A DNA stretch of 64,000 bases from Streptomonospora nanhaiensis (GTDB lineage Bacteria; Actinomycetota; Actinomycetes; Streptosporangiales; Streptosporangiaceae), in contig NZ_CP113264.1 of assembly GCF_026642255.1 (NCBI RefSeq), positions 2,232,001-2,296,000 on the forward strand. Direction: 5' to 3'. Made by a program: the position numbers and the translations under genes. The notes under the pieces were generated by a model that worked only from the letters and a program-made list of their open reading frames with translations, was not told where the DNA came from and searched no databases. Each line of letters begins with the position of its first letter. Within the stretch, counting starts at the first letter, position 1. This document shows, one piece after another, positions 27,110 to 35,341 of the stretch.

Positions 27110-29146
27110 TTGGTTCGTTCCTGGTATGAGCTGCCGGAGTACGTCCGACTTCGCCGCGTCAACGGCCTGCGCCTCTCGCCGGACGGAACCCGTCTGGTCG
27201 CACCCGTCAGCGGCATCGCCCCCGACGCCAAGTCCTTCCGCAGCGCCCTGTGGGAGATCGACGTCAACCCCGAGGCCGAGGGCGGGAGCGCTCCCCGACG
27301 CCTCACCCGCTCCGCCAAGGGCGAGAGCGGCGTCGGCTTCCTGCCCGACGGCTCGGTGCTCTTCACCACCGGCAGACCCGACCCCGAGGCCGGGCCCGAG
27401 GACAAGGCGGCCTCCGCCCTGTGGCTCCTGCCCGCCGGGGGCGGCGAGGCCCGCCAGGTCGCCTCCCGGCCCGGCGGCGTCGGCTCCTTCACCGTCGCCC
27501 GCGACTCAGGCCTGGTCGCCTTCACCTCCGACGTCCTCCCGCGCAGCGAGGACGAGGAGGGGGACAGGGAGGCCCGCAAGGCCCGCGAGGAGGCCGGCGT
27601 CAGCGCCATCCTGCACGAGGCGCTCCCCGTCCGCCACTGGGACAGCGACGTCGGCCCCGACCACCCCCGCTACTTCGTCGCCGAGCCGCCGGCCGACGAC
27701 GACGCCCGGCTCGGCGAGCCCCGCGACCTCACCCCGGACGCGGGTATGGCGCTCCTGGGCGCGGGCGGCTCCCTCACGCCCGACGGCGCGGTCCTCGTCA
27801 CCGAGTGGCGGGTCCCCGCCGCCGGGGGCGCCCACCGCACCGAGGTCGTCGCCGTCGACACCGCCACCGGCGAGCGGCGCACGATCGCCACCGACCCCGA
27901 GTTCGACTTCGGCCGCCCGCAGGTCTCCCCGGACGGGCGCAGCGTCCTCCTCGTCCGCAGCCACGAGGGCGCGTACGACGGCGAGCCGCGCGACGAGACC
28001 GCGTGGCTGGTCGACCTGGCGACCGGCGAGGGCCGCGACCTGCTCCCCGCACACGAGATGTGGCCGCGCGAGCTCGCCTGGTCCGCCGACTCCGGCGCCG
28101 TGTTCGTCGTCGCCGACGAGAACGGCCGCCGCCCGGTCTTCCGCGTCGACACGGCCACCGGATCGCTCACCCGGATCACCGGCGACCACGGCGCCTACAG
28201 CGGCCTCAACCCCTCCCCCGACGGCCGGTACGTGTACGCGCTGCGCGACGCCTGGGACGCCCCGCCGGCCCCCGTGCGCCTGTCCTCGGACACCGAGGAC
28301 GGGGAGCCCGCGTACCTGCGCACGCCCGGCTCCGCGCTGACGATGCCCGGCACCCTGACCGAGGTCGAGGCCACGGCGGACGACGGCACCCGGATCCGGT
28401 CCTGGCTCGTCCTGCCGGAGGAGGCGTCCGCGGAGTCGCCCGCACCGCTCATGCTGTGGGTGCACGGCGGCCCGTACATGAGCTTCAACGGCTGGTCCTG
28501 GCGCTGGAACCCGTGGCTGCTCGCCGCCCGCGGCTACGCGGTCCTGCTGCCCGACCCGGCGCTGTCCACCGGCTACGGGCAGCACATGCTCCGCCGGGCC
28601 TGGGGCAAGTGGGGACCGCGCACGTACGCCGACGTCATGTCCGCCACGGACGCCGCAGTGGCCCGCGAGGACATCGACGCCGAGCGCACGGCCATGATGG
28701 GCGGCTCCTTCGGCGGCTACATGGCCAACTGGATCGCCGGGCACACCGACAGGTTCAAGGCGATCGTCTCGCACGCCTCCCTCTGGGGCCTGGACGGCTT
28801 CAACGGCACCACCGACTACCCGCCGGTGTGGGAGCGGGAGTTCGGCACCCCGCTGGCGCGGCCGGAGCGCTACACCCTGAACTCGCCGCACCTGCACGCG
28901 GCGGACATCCGCACGCCGATGCTCGTCATCCACGGCGACAAGGACTACCGGGTGCCCATCTCCGAGGGGCTGCGCCTGTGGCGCGACCTGCTGCTGCACG
29001 AGGTGGACGCCAAGTTCCTGTACTTCCCGGACGAGAACCACTGGATCCTCACGCCGGGGAACGCCCAGATCTGGTACAAGACCGTCTTCGCCTTCCTCGA
29101 CCACCACGTCCACGGCAAGGAGTGGGCCAGGCCCGACCTGCTGTAG
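27110..29146 (+). CDS. S9 family peptidase (prolyl oligopeptidase / acylaminoacyl peptidase-like)
   Basis: 678 residues from TTG 27110, with CAGGAG about 8 bases upstream. Residues about 1-415 form a beta-propeller with repeated SPDG blades; residues about 420-678 are the alpha/beta-hydrolase domain. The catalytic triad is S533 (GGSFGGYM), D612 (HGDKDYRV) and H644 (DENHWI). No signal peptide, so cytoplasmic cleavage of short oligopeptides is expected. Stands alone between hairpins. Confidence 0.94.
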   Translation: MVRSWYELPEYVRLRRVNGLRLSPDGTRLVAPVSGIAPDAKSFRSALWEIDVNPEAEGGSAPRRLTRSAKGESGVGFLPDGSVLFTTGRPDPEAGPEDKAASALWLLPAGGGEARQVASRPGGVGSFTVARDSGLVAFTSDVLPRSEDEEGDREARKAREEAGVSAILHEALPVRHWDSDVGPDHPRYFVAEPPADDDARLGEPRDLTPDAGMALLGAGGSLTPDGAVLVTEWRVPAAGGAHRTEVVAVDTATGERRTIATDPEFDFGRPQVSPDGRSVLLVRSHEGAYDGEPRDETAWLVDLATGEGRDLLPAHEMWPRELAWSADSGAVFVVADENGRRPVFRVDTATGSLTRITGDHGAYSGLNPSPDGRYVYALRDAWDAPPAPVRLSSDTEDGEPAYLRTPGSALTMPGTLTEVEATADDGTRIRSWLVLPEEASAESPAPLMLWVHGGPYMSFNGWSWRWNPWLLAARGYAVLLPDPALSTGYGQHMLRRAWGKWGPRTYADVMSATDAAVAREDIDAERTAMMGGSFGGYMANWIAGHTDRFKAIVSHASLWGLDGFNGTTDYPPVWEREFGTPLARPERYTLNSPHLHAADIRTPMLVIHGDKDYRVPISEGLRLWRDLLLHEVDAKFLYFPDENHWILTPGNAQIWYKTVFAFLDHHVHGKEWARPDLL

Positions 29147-29335
29147 GCGGGTCCTCCCCGCCCCTGCCGGTCCTCCTCCCGCCGCGCCCCCGCGCCCCCG
29201 CGCCCCTGGCGCACGGCCGGGCCGGACGCCGAACCCGCCGCGCGGGAGGCCGCCCGTCGGCCGGGGAGCCCTCCGGAGAACACTCCCCGGCCGCGGCGCG
29301 GTGGGGGCGGGGCCGCTGCCCCGCGTCCCACCGCA

Positions 29336-29372
29336 CCGCTCCGCCCCCGGGAACCCTCCGGGGGCGGAGCGG
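29336..29372. terminator. Hairpin between S9 peptidase and DUF397 genes
   Basis: Perfect 15-bp stem CCGCTCCGCCCCCGG / CCGGGGGCGGAGCGG, 7-base loop, eight bases from the end of the DUF397 gene; serves both convergent genes. Confidence 0.75.
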
Positions 29373-29379
29373 GAGGCCG

Positions 29380-29562
29380 TCAGACGACCGTCGCGAGGAG
29401 CGCGGCCCACTCGCGGTTGGGGAACTCCAGGTACCCCCTGTCCCGGTTCCGTGTGTCGCGTACGGCCGCGGTCGCGCCCTCGGACACCTCGACGCAGTTC
29501 GTGGCGCCCTGGCTGTGACCGGCCTTGTGCCATGTCCGCGGGGTCTGCTGCTGGTGATGCAT
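29380..29562 (-). CDS. DUF397 domain protein
   Basis: 60 residues from ATG 29562, with ribosome site AGAGG. Shows the whole DUF397 pattern: WHKAGHSQGATNCVEVSE, then AVRDTRNRDRGYLEFPNREWAALL. DUF397 proteins almost always sit next to an XRE-type helix-turn-helix/DUF5753 regulator with which they form a regulatory pair. No such regulator is visible here: the 586 bp upstream contain no supported gene. It is therefore an orphan or works with a distant partner. Confidence 0.92.
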   Translation of the reverse strand: MHHQQQTPRTWHKAGHSQGATNCVEVSEGATAAVRDTRNRDRGYLEFPNREWAALLATVV

Positions 29563-30148
29563 GAGGCTGCCTCTTTCTCCTCGGAGTGTCCAGAGGTCCG
29601 GAGGAAGGGCGCCCGCGGACTTCCGGAGGGTCGGTCCACGCCGCCGGACGGGTCCGGAGCGGTTCCGGACGCCCGCCGTGCGGCGAGGGGGCGCGGACCG
29701 GGGCCCGCGCCGGCTTCTCGCCGTGCGTCCGTGACCGTTCACGGCCCGCTCGCGGTGCGCCCGGGAGGGCGGTGCCGGGACCGGGCACCGGATGGGTTCC
29801 TCCCGCGTTCGCTCTCACGCCTCCCCGGAACGGACAGTGCCCGATCCGGGCGGGGTGATGCGCTCCGAGGACGGAACGCGGCCGGGCGCGCCGCACGGTA
29901 CGCGGTACCGGGCGCTCCGCGCCGGCCGCCGGCCCCCGGGGAAGGGCCGTCCCCCCGGGGCCCCGCCGCAGCGGTCCCGCCGATCCGAGCCGCCGCCCCG
30001 GCCGACGGGCATAGGGTGCGGTTGCGGGGCCTTCAGGGGCGTCGGTAGCGCTCCCGGCCCCGCGCACCAGCATGCGTACCGGGCACCCGGCGGCCCCGCG
30101 TCCGGGCGGGGCCGGCACGGGGCCATGCCACGACGGGGAGAACCACCA
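29563..30148. other. Intergenic region upstream of orphan DUF397 gene
   Basis: About 590 bp, GC-rich. I looked for a remnant of the expected XRE-family partner on both strands and found no helix-turn-helix-like reading frame. Frames present are proline/arginine-rich shadows. The divergent promoters of DUF397 and the inositol monophosphatase family gene should lie here. Confidence 0.5.
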
Positions 30149-30961
30149 GTGAGTACCACCCACGCCGCACCCGACCGGGAGAGCCTGCGCGACCTCGCCG
30201 TGAGAGTGGCGGCGGAGGCGGGCGACCTCGCCGCCGGGGGCCAGGCGGGCATCACCGTGCTCGACACCAAGTCCAGCCCCACCGACGTCGTCACCAGGAT
30301 GGACCGCGCCACCGAGGACCTCATCCGGGCGCGCCTGCTCGCCGTCCGCCCGGACGACGCCGTCCTGGGGGAGGAGGGCGGCGGCGAGGAGGGAACCAGC
30401 GGGGTGCGCTGGATCGTCGACCCCATCGACGGCACCGTCAACTACCTGTACGGAAGCCCCGACTGGGGCGTGGCCGTGGCCGCCGAGGTCGACGGCGTGG
30501 TGGTCGCCTCCGCGGTCAACGTGCCCGCGCGGGGGGAGATGTTCGAGGCGGTCCTGGGCGGCGGCTCCCGCCGCAACGGCGAGCCCCTCCAGGCCCCGCC
30601 CGCGGTCCCCCTGGAGCTCGCGCTGGTCGCCACCGGTTTCGGCTACTTCGCCGAGCGGCGTATCCAGCAGGCGAAGGTCCTCCTGGAGGTCGTCCCGCAC
30701 ATCCGCGACATCCGGCGCGGAGGCTCGGCCGCGGTGGACCTGACCGGCCTCGCCACCGGTCGCTGCAACGCCTACTACGAGCGCGGGCTCCACGCCTGGG
30801 ACTGGTCCGCGCCGGGCCTGGTGGCCAGCGAGGCGGGGATCCGCGTGGGCGGCCCGGGGGGCGGGCCGCCCGGCAACGACCTCGTCATCGCCGGGCGCCC
30901 GGAGCTCTACGACGCCCTCGACGCGCTCCTGGCGCCGCTGGGCGCCGACACCGACGGCTGA
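30149..30961 (+). CDS. Inositol monophosphatase family protein
   Basis: 270 residues from GTG 30149, preceded by GGGGAG. Metal-binding motifs of the FIG superfamily are in place: GEEGG (about residue 71-75), DPIDGTVN (about 91-98) and WDWSAPG (about 212-218). It hydrolyses a phosphomonoester such as inositol-1-phosphate using Mg2+. In actinobacteria several paralogues exist (ImpA, SuhB, CysQ, histidinol phosphatase); context does not decide which. A strong hairpin follows. Confidence 0.93.
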   Translation: MSTTHAAPDRESLRDLAVRVAAEAGDLAAGGQAGITVLDTKSSPTDVVTRMDRATEDLIRARLLAVRPDDAVLGEEGGGEEGTSGVRWIVDPIDGTVNYLYGSPDWGVAVAAEVDGVVVASAVNVPARGEMFEAVLGGGSRRNGEPLQAPPAVPLELALVATGFGYFAERRIQQAKVLLEVVPHIRDIRRGGSAAVDLTGLATGRCNAYYERGLHAWDWSAPGLVASEAGIRVGGPGGGPPGNDLVIAGRPELYDALDALLAPLGADTDG

Positions 30962-30977
30962 CCCCGGGCACGCGAAG

Positions 30978-31009
30978 GGCGCGGTGGGAGCTCCTCGTCC
31001 CACCGCGCC
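30978..31009. terminator. Hairpin between inositol monophosphatase family gene and small gene
   Basis: Perfect 12-bp stem GGCGCGGTGGGA / TCCCACCGCGCC with an 8-base loop, 16 bases after the stop, between convergent genes. Confidence 0.8.
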
Positions 31010-31036
31010 GCGACGCCGTCATCCGCCCCGGGCGTC

Positions 31037-31201
31037 CTAGGCGCGGGTGTCGAGGCCGTTGCGGGCCGCGATGCGGTGCAGGTCCTCCAGTTCCGACGCA
31101 TGCGTGTCGGCGAGGAAGTCGTCTCCGGCGGCCTGCGCGGCCTTGAAGGAACTGTTGGTCTCGTTGATGCGAACCGTGATCTCCGCGAGGAACTCGCCCA
31201 T
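31037..31201 (-). CDS. 54-residue conserved-looking small protein, function unknown
   Basis: Begins MGEFLAEITVRINETNSS at ATG 31201, with GAAGAGG 4-5 bases upstream, and ends ARNGLDTRA. Amphipathic helix-forming composition with a balanced mix of charged residues, unlike the arginine/proline shadows of this genome. No cysteine, signal or membrane segment. Family not recognised. Confidence 0.7.
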   Translation of the reverse strand: MGEFLAEITVRINETNSSFKAAQAAGDDFLADTHASELEDLHRIAARNGLDTRA

Positions 31202-31754
31202 TGCACCTCTTCCAGGGGTAGGCACCGGGGCACGCTGGTGCGCCGGTGCGGATCCGTTCGCGCACGCCGGGGGGCGTCCGCACGATCGAAGTGGTCACGA
31301 CCCTGTGACACGCGTACGCGTCGCGGTCCGGCCCTCGGGCCGGTGTCCGCGCGCATCCCTTACGTGTACCGCACTGTGATCCAGGTCAAACCCCCGCCCC
31401 CCGCACGTGATCCTTCCGTGACCCGTCCCCGGGCGGGGGCGTGCTGCCGGGACGGGTGGGGGCCCGGCCGAGGGGACGCGGAGCCGGCACTGCCCGGCGT
31501 CCGACCGGCCCCCGGTCAAGTCCGGATCAAGGGTGTCCCACGACACATTTCCCTCCGGGGTCTTGTGCTTACTCGTTCCTTATTCTTCATCTGACACATT
31601 CGAGACGTGCGGGGTTGGGTCGCTGCCGACGGTTGGGGGATTCGTCGGCGGCGGCTCCCCGTGCGCCAAGGGGAGTTGTGAAGCTCCCGGCCCAGCGCCC
31701 GTGGTCACACGGGGGTGAGGTGGGCGGCCGGTTCGCGAAACCGCCGCGACGGGT

Positions 31755-31770
31755 TTACCGTCTCCTTACC
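31755..31770 (+). promoter_or_regulatory. Direct repeat, possible response-regulator operator
   Basis: TTACC at 31755-31759 and again at 31766-31770, an 11-bp period. Tandem half-sites spaced by one helical turn are typical of OmpR/PhoB-family regulators, and the adjacent gene encodes one, so autoregulation is plausible. Short sequence, so modest weight. Confidence 0.35.
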
Positions 31771-31811
31771 CCGGCTGTGAAAGAACGGATGACGCGGCCG
31801 GGACCAAGAAC

Positions 31812-31856
31812 GCCGCTGCCGGTGTGTTGGGGGATGCGCCGGCAGCGGCCCCTTTT
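31812..31856 (+). terminator. Terminator-like hairpin in the 5' leader of the two-component operon
   Basis: Perfect 11-bp stem GCCGCTGCCGG (31812-31822) with CCGGCAGCGGC (31839-31849), 16-base loop, followed by CCCCTTTTCTTC. There is no rightward gene between the inositol monophosphatase family gene (already terminated) and this hairpin, so it must end a leader or small RNA, or act as an attenuator. Confidence 0.7.
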
Positions 31857-31887
31857 CTTCCAGGTACCAACGCTTCAGAGGAACAAC

Positions 31888-32541
31888 GTGCGCGTACTCG
31901 TGGTCGAAGACGAACGAGTCCTGGCCGACGCCGTCGCGGTCGGGCTGCGCCGCGAGGCCATGGCCGTCGACGTGGTCTACGACGGCGACACCGCCCTGGA
32001 GCACACGGCCGTCAACGACTACGACGTGGTCGTCCTGGACCGGGACCTCCCGGGCACCCACGGGGACGACGTCGCCCGCACCCTGGTCAACGAGAGCTAC
32101 AACGGCCGCATCCTGATGCTCACCGCCTCCGGCGGCGTCCAGGACAAGGTCGAGGGCCTCACCATCGGGGCCGACGACTACCTGGCCAAGCCCTTCGCCT
32201 TCGCGGAGCTCATCGCCCGCGTGCGCGCGCTCAGCCGCCGCTCCGCGCCGCCGCTCCCGCCGGTCCTGGAGCGCCACGGCATCACCCTCGACCCGGCCAA
32301 CCACCGCGTGTACCGCGACGACCGGGAGATCCCCCTCACGCCCAAGGAGTTCGCCGTCCTCCAGGTGCTCATGCGCGCCCAGGGGACCGTGGTCAGCGCC
32401 GAGGGGCTGCTGGAGAAGGCCTGGGACGAGAACGCCGACCCCTTCACGAACGTCGTCCGCGTCACCGTCATGACGCTGCGCAAGAAGCTCGGCGACCCGC
32501 CCGTCATCCAGACAGTGCCCGGTGCGGGGTACCGGTTGTGA
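31888..32541 (+). CDS. OmpR/PhoB-family response regulator
   Basis: 217 residues from GTG 31888, with AGAGGA upstream. Receiver domain residues 1-115 with acidic pocket E7/D8, phosphoacceptor D51 (VVLDRDLPG), threonine in LTASG and lysine in YLAKPF. C-terminal winged helix (about 125-217) with PLTPKEFAVLQVLM and RVTVMTLRKKLGDPP...GAGYRL. The stop overlaps the GTG of the histidine kinase gene, so the pair is translationally coupled. Confidence 0.95.
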   Translation: MRVLVVEDERVLADAVAVGLRREAMAVDVVYDGDTALEHTAVNDYDVVVLDRDLPGTHGDDVARTLVNESYNGRILMLTASGGVQDKVEGLTIGADDYLAKPFAFAELIARVRALSRRSAPPLPPVLERHGITLDPANHRVYRDDREIPLTPKEFAVLQVLMRAQGTVVSAEGLLEKAWDENADPFTNVVRVTVMTLRKKLGDPPVIQTVPGAGYRL

Positions 32542-33788
32542 GACCGGGGGAGCGTCCCGAGCCCGGGCAGGTGGAACCCACCGGCCCCGGCGACACCGGG
32601 ACGTGGCGCCGACTGCACTCCACCTCTCCCCGGGGCGGGGCCGCGGAGCGCTCCACGGCCTCCGAGCGGGTCCACCACTTCACCGACAACATCAGCCTGC
32701 GCGCGCGGCTCACCCTCATCTACGGGATGCTGTTCTTCGCCGCGGGCTCCGTGCTCGTCCTGGTCAACTACCTGGTCGTGGCGGTCCTGCTCAACGCGCT
32801 CCTGGCGGAGGAGTCCGCCTCGGAGCTGCTCGCCCACAGCTACCTCATCGAGGAGGTCCTCACCCACGTCACGCGGTTCTCACTGCTGGCGCTGTTCCTG
32901 GTGGGGCTCCTCGCGGTGGCCCTGGGGTACGCGGTGGCGGGGCGGGCCCTGTCGCCGCTGCAGAAGATCACCCGCATCGCGCGCCGGCTGTCGGAGCGGT
33001 CCCTGCACGAGCGGATCGCCCTGTCCGGTCCCGACGACGAGATCCGCGAGCTGGCGGACACCTTCGACGGGATGCTGGAGCGCCTGGACCGGGCCTTCGA
33101 CGGGCAGCGGCGCTTCGTCGCCAACGCCTCCCACGAGCTGCGCACGCCCCTGGCGATCAACCGCACCCTCCTGGAGGTGGCGCTCAGCGCGCCGGACGTC
33201 TCGTCCGACCTGAAGAGCGTGGGGCAGACCCTCCTGGAGACCAACGCCCGCCACGAACGGCTCATCGACGGCCTGCTCTTCCTCGCCAAGAGCGACAGGG
33301 AGCTGGAGGTCCGGGCCAGGGTCGACCTCGGAGAGGTCGCCGGGACGGTGCTGAGCCAGCTCGACGGCGACCTGTCCGGTTCCGGCCTGTCACTGCGCCA
33401 GGACCTGCGTCCCGCCCCGGTGGTGGGCGACCCCGTCCTGCTGGAGCGGCTCGTCGGCAACCTGGTGGAGAACGCCCTCAAGTACAACGTCCCCGAGGGC
33501 GAGATCACCGTCCGCAGCGGCATGTACGAGGGGATGCCCGCCGTCCAGGTGGAGAACTCCGGCAAGGTGATCCCCGCCTACGAGATCGAGGGGCTGTTCG
33601 AGCCGTTCCGCCGGGGCTCCGGCGACCGGGTCGGCTCCAGCCGCAGCGCCGGGCTGGGCCTGTCCATCGTCCGCTCCGTGGTGCGCGCCCACGAGGGGGT
33701 GGTGACCGCCTGGCCCCGGGCGGGCGGCGGCCTGGTCGTCACCGTGTGCCTCCCCGTGCCCTCCGGGGACCCGGGCGACCGGCGCTGA
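32538..33788 (+). CDS. Sensor histidine kinase partner of the response regulator
   Basis: 416 residues. A hydrophilic N-terminus of about 55 residues, TM1 at about 58-88, a very short extracytoplasmic loop (about 25 residues), TM2 at about 113-135, then HAMP, HisKA and HATPase_c domains. H-box ASHELRTPLA with H199; N-box LVENALKYN with N312; G2-box GLGLSIV. The tiny sensor loop suggests that it senses within the membrane or through a partner. Orthologues are widespread in Streptomyces. A hairpin 26 bases downstream closes the operon. Confidence 0.94.
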   Translation: MRPGERPEPGQVEPTGPGDTGTWRRLHSTSPRGGAAERSTASERVHHFTDNISLRARLTLIYGMLFFAAGSVLVLVNYLVVAVLLNALLAEESASELLAHSYLIEEVLTHVTRFSLLALFLVGLLAVALGYAVAGRALSPLQKITRIARRLSERSLHERIALSGPDDEIRELADTFDGMLERLDRAFDGQRRFVANASHELRTPLAINRTLLEVALSAPDVSSDLKSVGQTLLETNARHERLIDGLLFLAKSDRELEVRARVDLGEVAGTVLSQLDGDLSGSGLSLRQDLRPAPVVGDPVLLERLVGNLVENALKYNVPEGEITVRSGMYEGMPAVQVENSGKVIPAYEIEGLFEPFRRGSGDRVGSSRSAGLGLSIVRSVVRAHEGVVTAWPRAGGGLVVTVCLPVPSGDPGDRR

Positions 33789-34343
33789 CCCGGGCCCGCG
33801 GTCGGCCGAACCCCCGTGGCCCGGCTCCTCCGGGCCCGCCACGGACGCCGTGCGTCGGCGCGGAGAGGCCCCCGGCGGGGCCGGGGGCCGGGACCGAGCT
33901 GCGTTCGGCCGGACTTCGTGGTATCTATACGTGTCCGAAGACACGCCCACCCGTGTCACGAGCGTCGCGCTCGGGTGGGTATGCTTCCCCGGGCGTGGAC
34001 ACGGAGGGAATCCCTCCTGACGTGGGCATGTCTTGGCTTTCGCCCGCCCCTGGGGGAGTGTTTTGCGCTTTGTCCGGAATGGGCGGAAGCGGATTTTCCT
34101 GGTCTACGAGGCGCTCGACGTTGGGTAGTACACAGGGAGCCGATCCTTGGCGCAGCCGCCACACATGGCCGCCATCGGTCACGATCCCGTGAAATTACTG
34201 CTCACCTGTGGACAGTGGCCCGGGAGGGGACACGGTTCACCGACATCGGGAAAACTCATCGGCAGATCCGGGCACAACGAAGGTCTCTCAAGCGTTACAC
34301 CCGCGCGACGAGGCACTGAACGAGGGGGATGGAGTTAGCAGAG
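33789..34343. other. Intergenic region, 555 bp
   Basis: Begins with the two-component operon hairpin (33814-33844). A small perfect stem CGTGTC-CGAA-GACACG lies at 33930-33945. The right half is less GC-rich (34060-34150) and should hold the promoter of the DUF4193 gene; a GGGTAG box near 34124 resembles stress-sigma -10 elements. No coding frame is convincing. Confidence 0.5.
33814..33844 (+). terminator. Hairpin after histidine kinase gene
   Basis: CCGTGGC (33814-33820) pairs with GCCACGG (33838-33844), with an inner CCGG/CCGG stem and a small internal loop. Confidence 0.55.
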
Positions 34344-34640
34344 ATGGCCACCGACTACGACAGCCCGCGCAAGACTGACGAGGACATCAACGAGGACAGC
34401 CTCCAGGAGCTGCAGGCGCGGCGCGTGGACAAGGGCACCGGCACGATCGACGTCGACCCCGACGAGGTCGCGGAGGGCATGGAACTGCCCGGTGCCGACC
34501 TGTCGGGCGAGGAACTCGCGGTGCGCGTGCTCCCGCGCCAGGCCGACGAGTTCACCTGCTCGCGCTGCTTCCTTGTGCACCACCGCAGCCAGCTCGCCGA
34601 ACAGCGCGCCGGTCAGCTGGTCTGCAAGGAGTGCACCTGA
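34344..34640 (+). CDS. DUF4193 zinc-binding protein
   Basis: 98 residues, starting MATDYDSPRKTDEDINEDS. An acidic N-terminal region is followed by the family core LPGADLSGEELAVRVLPRQADEFTCSRCFLVHHRSQLA and a final CKEC, giving two CxxC pairs that should bind zinc. The start at 34344 matches the family; an in-frame ATG at 34329 lies inside the leader. Actinobacteria-specific protein of unknown function, usually near dut and DUF3710, as here. Confidence 0.95.
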   Translation: MATDYDSPRKTDEDINEDSLQELQARRVDKGTGTIDVDPDEVAEGMELPGADLSGEELAVRVLPRQADEFTCSRCFLVHHRSQLAEQRAGQLVCKECT

Positions 34641-34795
34641 GCGGACGGGACGGACGCTGAACCGCCCCGCTCCGTGCGACCTCCGGTCCGTCGGGAGCGG
34701 ACCCCGCCGCGACTCGACGCGTCCCTGACCGGGGGCGCGTCGCGCGTACCGCCCGGACATTCCCCGCCCGTCCGGACGCGAGGGGCCGGGGGGAC

Positions 34796-34851
34796 GACGG
34801 CGGACGGCCGACCACACACCTGGGTGGTGCGGTCGGCCGCCCGCCGCCGTC
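34796..34851. terminator. Long hairpin between DUF4193 and DUF4235 genes
   Basis: GACGGCGG/CCGCCGTC outer stem and CGGCCGACC/GGTCGGCCG inner stem separated by a small internal loop, with a further ACCAC/GTGGT tip. Confidence 0.75.
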
Positions 34852-34874
34852 ACGGGGCGCCGGGCGCCCGGGCC

Positions 34875-35153
34875 TCAGAGCTCCAGCTCCTTGGGGCCGG
34901 CGCCGACCAGCTTCGCCCTGGCGGCCCGTACGGCCAGCACCCGGGCCACCTCCACGCCCACGCCGGCCATCACGGCCCAGCTGAGGGCACGGCCGAGGCT
35001 GACGTCGGGGGACTCCAGGTCCGTGGGCGGTTCCTCGCCGGTCACGCGGGTCCAGGCGAAGTTCAGGGCCTTGCGCATCACGAACTCCGCCGCGATCCCG
35101 GCCGCGAACCCGGCGAGAGCGGGACCGACGTCACCGCCGTCCTTCTTAGCCAT
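34875..35153 (-). CDS. DUF4235 membrane-associated protein
   Basis: 92 residues. Two moderately hydrophobic helices (about 8-28 and 56-78) around the motif WTRVTGEEPPTDLESPDVSLGRALSWAV, characteristic of DUF4235. Small integral membrane protein of unknown role, found singly in actinobacterial genomes. Divergent from valS. Confidence 0.9.
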   Translation of the reverse strand: MAKKDGGDVGPALAGFAAGIAAEFVMRKALNFAWTRVTGEEPPTDLESPDVSLGRALSWAVMAGVGVEVARVLAVRAARAKLVGAGPKELEL

Positions 35154-35341
35154 GTGAATCGTCCACCGTTTCCGTTGGGTGTACGAGGGGGCGCGACGGG
35201 CGCGCCGCCCTCCTGTGCGTACGGGGAGATCCTTTCATGCCGACCTCCTGCGGACAGGATACCCCGGGGGGGTGTTTTTGCCCCTCTGTGACGCCCGGAA
35301 ACCCGGAGCGATCACGGTCGTCGGAGCACTACCATTGCCCC

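Larger units (their letters stand above)
31202..31887. other. Long leader/intergenic region upstream of the two-component system
   Basis: About 690 bp. It contains an AT-rich stretch at 31560-31612 (possible promoters on both strands), a direct repeat TTACC-N6-TTACC at 31755-31770, and a terminator-like hairpin with T-run at 31812-31856, only 31 bases before the response-regulator start. No protein-coding gene is supported. No known riboswitch consensus was recognised. Confidence 0.6.

Noticed and set aside
29586..29858. 90-codon frame in the gap upstream of the DUF397 gene as the missing XRE partner
   Set aside because: No helix-turn-helix pattern, Arg/Gly/Pro-rich, no ribosome site.
31600..31860. 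Possible known riboswitch (c-di-AMP ydaO, cobalamin, TPP, GEMM) before the two-component genes
   Set aside because: No consensus core of these classes could be matched; only the terminal hairpin is solid.
33816..34338. Small plus-strand frames between the histidine kinase and DUF4193 genes
   Set aside because: No ribosome sites, arginine-rich translations, and the region is better explained as promoter and terminator sequence.
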